Source: Frigoriflavimonas asaccharolytica (lineage in GTDB: Bacteria; Bacteroidota; Bacteroidia; Flavobacteriales; Weeksellaceae). From it: a stretch of 64,000 nt of DNA. The notes under the pieces were generated by a model. The model searched no databases. It saw only the letters and a program-made list of their open reading frames with translations, and was not told where the DNA came from. The translations under genes were made by a program, and so were the position numbers. Positions 58,401 to 64,000 of this stretch are shown here, piece after piece. The DNA is taken from the NCBI RefSeq assembly GCF_013294015.1, contig NZ_JABSNO010000009.1:53018-117017 (forward strand), written 5' to 3'. The stretch's first letter is position 1; each line of letters starts with the position of its first letter.

Positions 58401-61400
58401 ACGCAGATGGAAACACAATAGGTACAAACCCAAAAGTTCTACTACAACTAGGAAACGTTTCTGAAGATGTACTAAAAGATGGACTTTTGCAATACGAAAA
58501 CGGATTGCCTACAGCTACTACTCCTTCTACTACAACCAGCTCCAATCTTGGAACACAACCAAATCAGCCACCAATTTTATATGCATTTTCTAGTGATGGT
58601 GCAGAAAGAGCAGAACAAGATGCAGGATATGATGGACTTACAAATGCACAAGAAGCAGCAAAATTCCCAAGTACTTTTGTAAATCCAGTTTTAAATACAC
58701 CAGATCCATCAGCAGATGATTTTGTATTTTATTTATCAGATCTTTTTCAAGGAAATTTAGCTTCTTATGTGCCTTCTCGTTACAAATACTTTCGAAATTT
58801 AGAAGGGAATTCTAAGAGTAATACTTTAGAAGTAGCTTCTCAAACACCAGATGCAGAAGATATCAACCGAGATTATAATTTAGATCAAAGCGAAAATTAC
58901 AACCAGTACACCATCAATTTAGAAAAAAGCAGCTTGGTAGTAGGTCAAAATAATATCGTTAATGAAAAAACAGTAAAAGCTACCTTCGAAAACGGACAAG
59001 AGTCGGATGTAAAATGGTATCTTTTCAGAATTCCAGTAGAAGCTTATGATCCATCTACAATTGGTGGTGATGCAGATCCTTCTGTATTAAATAATGTACG
59101 TTTTGCTAGAATGTTGCTTACAGGTTTTGAAACAGCTTCTACAGTAAGATTCGGTACTTTTGATTTGGTAAGATCAGACTACAGAAGATACACGAAAAAC
59201 ATATTCCCAGTTGCAGGTCCAGAAGAAGGAACACAATTGATAGACAATTCTAATTTTGAAGTAGGTTCTGTAAATTTAGAAGAAAACGGACTGAACCAAC
59301 CACCTTATGTTTTGCCTCCGGGAATTGATAGACAAGTGCTTTCTGGTAGCGCAGGAGCTCAAAGACAAAATGAAGCATCTCTTTATTTAAAAGCTACAGG
59401 ATTAGGAAATGTGAATGCAGAAGCAAGAGGTGTTTTCAAGAATATTTCTTTGGATATGAGAAGATACAAAAAGCTTCAAATGTTCGTACACGCAGAAGAT
59501 TTAATTAATAAAAATTCTTATTTAGATCCTTCCACTAAATTTTTTATAAGATTTGGTAGTGATGCAACAGACAATTATTACGAATACGAATCTTCTTTAC
59601 AATATACAGATTTCTCTGCAACTTCGCCTTTAGATATTTGGCCCGCAGAAAATGAGGTAAACCTGGAACTGCAAAATTTCATTGATCTTAAAATTAGAAG
59701 AGATAAAAATTCTAGCGTTATTTTAAATAGATATACGGATGCAGATTATGGAGATACGGATAAAAAAATATACGTAAAAGGTAGACCAAGTCTGGGCAAT
59801 GTTTCAACCATCATGATTGGTGTAAGAAAAAATGGGAGTTCTATTGGAGAACGTTCTAAAGATGTAGTTCTTTGGGTAAACGAAATACGACTTTCAGATA
59901 TAGAAAATGAAGGTGGATATGCAGGAAATGCCAGTTTGAATTTTAATCTTGGAGATTTTGCCGTCGTGAATGCCAATGCTTCTTACTCATCTGTAGGTTT
60001 TGGAAACATAGATTCCAGACCAGCCGAAAGAAGTCAAGCGTCACAATCTGCTTACAGTGTAAATACTACTATTAATGTAGATAAATTTTTGCCAGAAAAA
60101 TCTGGAATGAAAATTCCTTTAACGTATTCTTATTCACAAACTATCGAAGATCCAAAATACAATCCCTTGGATACAGATGTTACCTTTGCCGAAGCTGCAA
60201 ACCAAGAACAATTGAAAGAAGTTGCTAGAACTTACACACAGCAAAGAAGCATTGGAGTTGTGAATATGCGTAAAGAAATTACCAACACCACAAGAAAACC
60301 AAGACCTTATGATGTAGAAAATCTATCATTAACCATGATTTATAATGACGATTTCTATAGAGATATCTATACAAAAAGAAACTATCGTCAGTATTTAAAT
60401 GGATATTTGGAATACAACTATAGCTTCAAACCATTTGTGATAAAACCTTTCAATAAATTAATAAGCGATACCGCAAAATCTGCAAAAAAATATAAATTCA
60501 TAAAAGATTTTAATTTTAATCCAGTTCCTACAAGATTTTCCTTCCGCACAGATATAGATAGAAATTACAACGAACTAGAGTTTAGAAATATAGAATCCAT
60601 CATCAACGGGAATTTTGGAAATGATTTTGATGTACTTAAAAACAGAAACTTCTATTTCGGTTGGCAATATGCATTAGGTTTTAATTTCACAAAATCCTTC
60701 AAAGTAGAAATTAATTCTGCCACCAGAACTTTAAATGATGATCAAGATGTAAATCTTCTGGACAATAGATCTATATTCCAAAATGCATTCCGAGCAGGGA
60801 GACCAGTTTTATACAATCACAAGGTACAAGCAAATTACAGAGTGCCATTCCAATTGATACCTGCGATAGATTTTATTAGTGCAGAATTAAGCTATGGTTT
60901 CGCTTACAACTGGAATGCAAGATCTACTGCTTTACTCAATAGTCCAGATGGAAGTTTGGGTTCAATTGGGCAAAATACAAATGATAAAATTGCAACTGGA
61001 AAAGTAGATTTTCCAAAATTGTTCAAAAAATTCAAATATTTTCAAAAAATTGATAGTGTAATGCTTGGTAGAAAACGAGAAGTAGATTCTTTAAATAACG
61101 CCTACACAAAATCTTGGGAGAAGGGATCGTACGCATACAAACCCTACAAGTTCAAAAATAAACTAAAACCATTGCAGGCGGTTGCTTATGCATTTACAGC
61201 AATCAAACAATTAGATTTTAATTATTCCGAAAATAATGGAACTGTACTGCCAGGTTTACTTTCTGCACCTAATTATGTAGGATACGGTCAAACTTTGGGT
61301 GGCCCAACGTACGGTTTTCTATTCGGTTCACAAGCAGATATTAGAAGAACAGCCTTAGAAAATGGTTGGTTGAGTACCTCAGAATTCATGACGGATCCTT

Positions 61401-62521
61401 ACCTTCAATTGCGCAATAGAACTCTCACTGCAAATTTGCAAGTAATTCCAGCAAACGATTTAAGAATAGATTTTAATGTTTTATCCACTTATAATAGAAA
61501 TTTCAGCCAATCTGGTTTTAATTCTCAACAAAATTTAAACACAGCAAATCACGATTTTACGTTCGCTACAGAATTTGTAACCTATTCCAACACCGCAATC
61601 ATGGCGAAAACCGCTTTCAAAAGTGGAGAAGATATTTACGCGAATTTGATTGCAAATGCTAAGGAAATTTCTCAACAAATACCCGGAGCTGTAGGTGCAG
61701 ATGGTTTTGTAGATGGTTACGGATTATCAAATTCATATGTATTAATTCCTGCTTTCCGTGCAGCTGTGGAAGGAAGATCTTCCAAAAGCCCCCTCGGAAA
61801 TCCCACAAAATCCGGCATTCCAATTCCAAACTGGAGGTTAATCTATTCTGGACTTAAAAATATACCAATCATAAGTGGGCAATTTGCAAAATTTGACATT
61901 CAGCATTCCTACAATTCAACCTATACCGCAACTGGTGTACAATCTGGTATAGATTTTTTCAACAATCCCGGAACTCGAGATGTAAATGGAGATTTCTACA
62001 ATCCATACACATTTTCTCAAGTTGGATATGTAGAACAGTTTGCACCACTGATTGGAGTAGACGTTACGATGAGGAATAATGTGCAATTTCGTGCACAATA
62101 TAATAGAGATCGTTTATTTATGCTCGGTTTGGTCAATCATACACTTACAGAAGATAGCGGTACTGGCTACGTTTTAGGTTTTGGATATATTATCAAAGAT
62201 TTCCGACTAGGCAATCTTGGCGGACCAACAGGAAGAGGAGGAGCTAGAACAACCAGCGATTTAAATATCCGTGGAGATGTAGAATTGCGTGACAATAGAA
62301 CCATGATATCCAATATTTTACTAGACGATTCTCAAGTTACAGGTGGACAAAGATTATTGACCATCAAGCTTTCTGCAGATTATAGCGTAAACAAAAATGT
62401 AAATCTTCGTTTATTTTATGATCAATTGATGACGAAATACAAAATTTCTACAGCATTTCCATTAACCACCGTTCGTGCTGGAATATCGGCAACCTTTACT
62501 TTTGACGAAGGCGGATTTTAA
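55481..62521 (+). CDS. sprA: SprA, type IX secretion outer-membrane translocon
   Basis: A 2346-aa giant protein; SprA forms the 36-stranded barrel through which type IX cargo leaves the cell and is needed for gliding in Flavobacterium. The start is a TTG at 55481, 4 bases after ruvA, giving a signal peptide (RLAFLLCTGFFAFAQ). Length is close to known SprA (~2400 aa). It contains repeated beta-barrel sequence throughout and the paired N-terminal SprA domains (FDIEQRIQLGLTGKVGENLTL-like region near residue 165, and again beyond residue 700), ending ATFTFDEGGF. No ATG is available near the start. Confidence 0.95.
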   Translation: MYRLKYLIYQFSRLAFLLCTGFFAFAQEDDDSKNSVRQEYKLPDPTYYEGFYDIKIGVYYVYPKIGELIVGNAIVMTPEEYQKFMLAQAAKAYYKDKSAAYSSLFRKDNTEAQRRGLIQTLNVRNRIFETIFGGNTIEIIPNGFASFDLGGLYQKIDNPLILPQNRTSFAFDIEQRIQLGLTGKVGENLTLKANYDTQSGFAFENRTNLIYQNKGTWQDLQQNGVNNPKITGEDKIIKRVEFGNINMPLSTSLIRGSESLFGLKTEFQLGKTNGTAVFSQQQGEARNIVVQGGGVLSTFKVNAIDYEDNQHYFIGHYFRDNYDQSLLNYPQINSKISITKMEVWVLDQGNGSLAFQKSIVGVRDLGDGVSGLPDNSQNNLFQSVSALGAPLRDANTAYNTINGQSFPNANGVPESYQDGEQFIFNRKARKLNSNEYSYNPQLGYISLNSRLNDNQLLATSFSYTVNGSNKVYKVGEFAEESPVIITKVLKPNTNVKTTSPMWDLMMKNIYPLDAYQVNPDGFILNVYYRDPQTGGKVNYLPNTIVEDTNLLKLFNWDRLNINNDVQNNGTTTGDGLFDFVEGITVKGDEGKVIFTKVEPFGSFMQSVLGSNNPQYVFNDLYDQQKQVASQSNLALRYTMEGRYKGAQGDGISLGAINVPEGSVQVTANGVQLQEGIDYTVNYLLGSVTIINEQVKQSGQAINISLENNLTFNTQRKRFVGLNLERKVSDNFLIAASVVNYSETPLTQKVNFGQEAVNNTMAGFNILYNNKLPFLTRITDKIPLINTEAPSNLNFKMEAAYLFPGLNNATNSESYIDDFEQTSSKISLKEPSAWNLASKPEKNQNNPIFAGAGQNNSLANGNGRGLLTWYNIDPRFYGVGGKAPDGIDAQAVSNHASRRVRLDELFATRDFVAGEQIFTNTFDLSFFPAERGPYNYNNNTETPQQRWSGLMRPISVSNFVNSNIEYVEFWMMDPYADGNTIGTNPKVLLQLGNVSEDVLKDGLLQYENGLPTATTPSTTTSSNLGTQPNQPPILYAFSSDGAERAEQDAGYDGLTNAQEAAKFPSTFVNPVLNTPDPSADDFVFYLSDLFQGNLASYVPSRYKYFRNLEGNSKSNTLEVASQTPDAEDINRDYNLDQSENYNQYTINLEKSSLVVGQNNIVNEKTVKATFENGQESDVKWYLFRIPVEAYDPSTIGGDADPSVLNNVRFARMLLTGFETASTVRFGTFDLVRSDYRRYTKNIFPVAGPEEGTQLIDNSNFEVGSVNLEENGLNQPPYVLPPGIDRQVLSGSAGAQRQNEASLYLKATGLGNVNAEARGVFKNISLDMRRYKKLQMFVHAEDLINKNSYLDPSTKFFIRFGSDATDNYYEYESSLQYTDFSATSPLDIWPAENEVNLELQNFIDLKIRRDKNSSVILNRYTDADYGDTDKKIYVKGRPSLGNVSTIMIGVRKNGSSIGERSKDVVLWVNEIRLSDIENEGGYAGNASLNFNLGDFAVVNANASYSSVGFGNIDSRPAERSQASQSAYSVNTTINVDKFLPEKSGMKIPLTYSYSQTIEDPKYNPLDTDVTFAEAANQEQLKEVARTYTQQRSIGVVNMRKEITNTTRKPRPYDVENLSLTMIYNDDFYRDIYTKRNYRQYLNGYLEYNYSFKPFVIKPFNKLISDTAKSAKKYKFIKDFNFNPVPTRFSFRTDIDRNYNELEFRNIESIINGNFGNDFDVLKNRNFYFGWQYALGFNFTKSFKVEINSATRTLNDDQDVNLLDNRSIFQNAFRAGRPVLYNHKVQANYRVPFQLIPAIDFISAELSYGFAYNWNARSTALLNSPDGSLGSIGQNTNDKIATGKVDFPKLFKKFKYFQKIDSVMLGRKREVDSLNNAYTKSWEKGSYAYKPYKFKNKLKPLQAVAYAFTAIKQLDFNYSENNGTVLPGLLSAPNYVGYGQTLGGPTYGFLFGSQADIRRTALENGWLSTSEFMTDPYLQLRNRTLTANLQVIPANDLRIDFNVLSTYNRNFSQSGFNSQQNLNTANHDFTFATEFVTYSNTAIMAKTAFKSGEDIYANLIANAKEISQQIPGAVGADGFVDGYGLSNSYVLIPAFRAAVEGRSSKSPLGNPTKSGIPIPNWRLIYSGLKNIPIISGQFAKFDIQHSYNSTYTATGVQSGIDFFNNPGTRDVNGDFYNPYTFSQVGYVEQFAPLIGVDVTMRNNVQFRAQYNRDRLFMLGLVNHTLTEDSGTGYVLGFGYIIKDFRLGNLGGPTGRGGARTTSDLNIRGDVELRDNRTMISNILLDDSQVTGGQRLLTIKLSADYSVNKNVNLRLFYDQLMTKYKISTAFPLTTVRAGISATFTFDEGGF

Positions 62522-62649
62522 AATTGTGCTTACAAATAATTTGTAGCCTGTCATTACGAACCAGATAATCAGCAGAAAAAGCAATCTTAATCATTATATT
62601 TTTTGTGCGACAGTTTAATTTTGTTTAATAGATTTCTTCAATTTTTTAT

Positions 62650-62735
62650 GGCGCCAATTTCCGCCTTCCGTTCCCGCTTTTTTACCATCCGCTTGAGGCA
62701 GATGATAAAAAGAGCTACACTCAAGTCGGGGCGCA
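62650..62735 (+). repeat. Dispersed hairpin repeat, copy 5
   Basis: Outer arms GCGCC (62651-62655) and GGCGC (62730-62734) pair perfectly. Left block ATTTCCGCCTTCCGTTCCC, right block CACTCAAGTCGGGG. The centre CTTTTTTACCATCCGC/GAGGCAGATGATAAAAAG is again self-complementary. It lies in the 370-base spacer between sprA and gcvH, which holds no gene. Confidence 0.82.
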
Positions 62736-62893
62736 GCGTATATATAGATTTTAATTTTAGTTTATGGTATGAAAATTTTGATACGTTTCCATCTTTAAAA
62801 TTCTTAATCATAAATTTAAAATTGATCAACTTTTAAAAATTTCATTTGAAAGTTCAATCTATTTTAATTAAATTTGAGGAAAATAATATAAAA

Positions 62894-63271
62894 ATGAATA
62901 CACCATCAGAATTAAAGTACACCAAAGATCACGAATGGGTGAAAATGGAAGGAAATATCGCAACAATTGGTATCACAGATTTTGCACAAAGCGAACTAGG
63001 AGATATTGTGTTCGTTGATGTGGACACTGTAGATGATGAATTAAATTCAGGAGATGTTTTCGGAAGCGTAGAAGCAGTGAAAACAGTTTCAGATCTTTTT
63101 TTACCAATAGCAGGTAAGGTTACAGAATTTAATGAAGATTTAGAAGATTCCCCAGAATTATTAAATTCAGATCCATACGGAAAAGGTTGGATCATCAAAA
63201 TGGAAATAGAAGAAGGAGCAGATATGTCAGAATTACTTTCTGCGGAAGAATACCAAGCAACAATTGGATAA
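62894..63271 (+). CDS. gcvH: Glycine cleavage system H protein
   Basis: A 125-aa lipoyl carrier that shuttles the aminomethyl group in glycine cleavage. The lipoylated Lys63 is in [11 protein letters not shown], preceded by [13 protein letters not shown] and [18 protein letters not shown] 62894 is preferred; a longer in-frame TTG start at 62846 adds non-family residues. No other gcv genes are in the window. VanZ overlaps its end. Confidence 0.96.
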   Translation: MNTPSELKYTKDHEWVKMEGNIATIGITDFAQSELGDIVFVDVDTVDDELNSGDVFGSVEAVKTVSDLFLPIAGKVTEFNEDLEDSPELLNSDPYGKGWIIKMEIEEGADMSELLSAEEYQATIG

Positions 63272-63632
63272 AATTTTTCAAAATTCTAAACTCACAAAAT
63301 TAGCACTACTTATCTATTGGGTAGTGCTTACTTTTTTATTACTTAAGCCAGCCCATCTGCAAGAAGAAAGTTGGTATATTTTTGATGGGATAGATAAAAT
63401 AGTACATTTAAGTATATTTACGCTCCTAGGCTTTCTATTTATGATTGCTTTTTCAAAATGCAAATTTCAATTTTTTGTACAGTTAATGCTCATTTATGCA
63501 TTCGCAACAGAAATACTCCAAGAAAGTATGCACATGGGTAGATCATTAGAAGTATTAGATGTTGTAGCAGATTTTTTTGGTATATGTATAGGATATTATC
63601 TTTATACTTTGCTCAAAAAATTAATTTCGTAA
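63264..63632 (+). CDS. VanZ-family membrane protein
   Basis: A 122-aa protein with four hydrophobic segments and the VanZ pattern ([46 protein letters not shown]). It starts at a TTG at 63264, overlapping gcvH by 8 bases; no in-frame ATG lies early enough to keep the first helix. VanZ-like proteins are of unclear function outside teicoplanin resistance. Confidence 0.8.
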   Translation: MDKIFQNSKLTKLALLIYWVVLTFLLLKPAHLQEESWYIFDGIDKIVHLSIFTLLGFLFMIAFSKCKFQFFVQLMLIYAFATEILQESMHMGRSLEVLDVVADFFGICIGYYLYTLLKKLIS

Positions 63633-63834
63633 CAACATACAATCATTGGCGTACAACAAACTTTGATTTTTTTGAGCGTTTTACCAACTTAAAAAGGTTA
63701 AATACCGTTGGTTTAATCAATGTGGATAACTAACCTTTATTCCCAATCAATTGGAAAATAGTTAGATAAGCGAAAAGATATTAACTATTCCAAATTCTAT
63801 CATTTTTATACACCATTAATCCAAAAAGTCGTTT

Positions 63835-63941
63835 TATATTTGCAGTCCCGAAAGGGGAGTAGGAGTATACGTAATGGTAGATATATTTTATAATATTTTT
63901 TTCAAAAACATTTTGTAGGATAGAAAATATATGTATCTTTG
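63835..63941 (+). promoter_or_regulatory. Tandem promoter-like signals at the right end
   Basis: TATATTTG (63835-63842) and TATCTTTG (63934-63941) both continue into GCAGTCCC, so the block TTTGCAGTCCC occurs twice 99 bases apart. The second has TTG 63913-63915 at an 18-base spacing; the first lacks a clear partner. The gene they drive lies outside the window. The 200 bases before them (63633-63834) show nothing else. Confidence 0.55.
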
Positions 63942-64000
63942 CAGTCCCAAATAATCAGAGATGTTTTATTGGGAAAGCGTAGAAGTTTTGGGTTTATTTA

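Noticed and set aside
62603..62836. 77-residue open frame on the plus strand after sprA
   Set aside because: It is made of hairpin repeat copy 5 and AT-rich flank; similar frames arise in copies 2 and 4 for the same reason.

Overview
The window is AT-rich DNA (roughly one third G+C by eye) from a member of the Bacteroidota, most likely class Flavobacteriia, Chryseobacterium/Weeksellaceae group. Evidence: Bacteroidota-type promoters (TTG, 17-23 bases, TAnnTTTG) before several genes; the gliding/type IX secretion protein SprA directly behind ruvA; a type IX sorting-domain protein; GLPGLI, DUF3570, DUF4266, DUF3810 and DUF4173 family proteins; and a flavobacterial phenylacetate gene set. Genus and species cannot be fixed from the sequence alone.

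Layout. 0-7.5 kb: a cut-off TonB-like lipoprotein, a 2,4-dienoyl-CoA reductase, a four-gene cassette (thioredoxin-like, ApbE flavin transferase, DUF4266 lipoprotein, DUF3570 outer-membrane protein), an M1 peptidase and a YdeI-family protein. 7.6-10.2 kb: clpB on the minus strand. 10.4-27.7 kb: an aerobic phenylacetate degradation region, all on the plus strand (paaE, paaA, paaB, paaC, paaD, paaG, paaH, paaI, a long paaZ and a second crotonase). It is interrupted many times by unrelated small genes and repeat-filled spacers, and carries an iodotyrosine-deiodinase-like nitroreductase. paaK, paaJ and a clear paaF are not seen. Within it lie a GxxExxY nuclease-like gene with a seven-unit palindromic repeat array, and a frameshifted SMUG2-like glycosylase gene.

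27.8-33.4 kb: a membrane-protein/regulator locus with a dyad repeated before two transcription units, an exact 81-bp duplication of the regulator's 5' end, a COQ4-family gene and a DUF4173 gene with an amber stop. 33.5-45.5 kb: a TonB receptor with a dyad inside its promoter, a thioredoxin partner, an antiporter, dtd, a Rieske-like lipoprotein, greA, an HIT protein, clpX, a type IX cargo protein and a TlpA-like reductase. 45.5-50.2 kb: tRNA-Met, a candidate small RNA, then DUF3810, sugar MFS, PlsC and GtrA genes on the minus strand. 50.3-64 kb: housekeeping genes (GlcNAc-kinase-like, maeB, ruvA, sprA, gcvH, VanZ) and tandem promoter-like signals at the end.

The paa genes together convert phenylacetyl-CoA: PaaABC(D)E epoxidises the ring, PaaG isomerises to oxepin-CoA, PaaZ opens and oxidises it, and PaaH and the crotonases carry out beta-oxidation, with PaaI removing dead-end CoA esters. 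SprA is the outer-membrane translocon through which cargo such as the protein at 41.9 kb would leave the cell.

The most unusual non-coding content is a set of dispersed structured repeats: five copies of a hairpin element with compensating changes in its outer stem, a 23-bp perfect palindrome, two related 16-bp-arm palindromes, and the GxxExxY-linked array. Three genes carry lesions: two single-base frameshifts at homopolymers and one nonsense codon. No transposase, integrase, CRISPR array or rRNA was seen.
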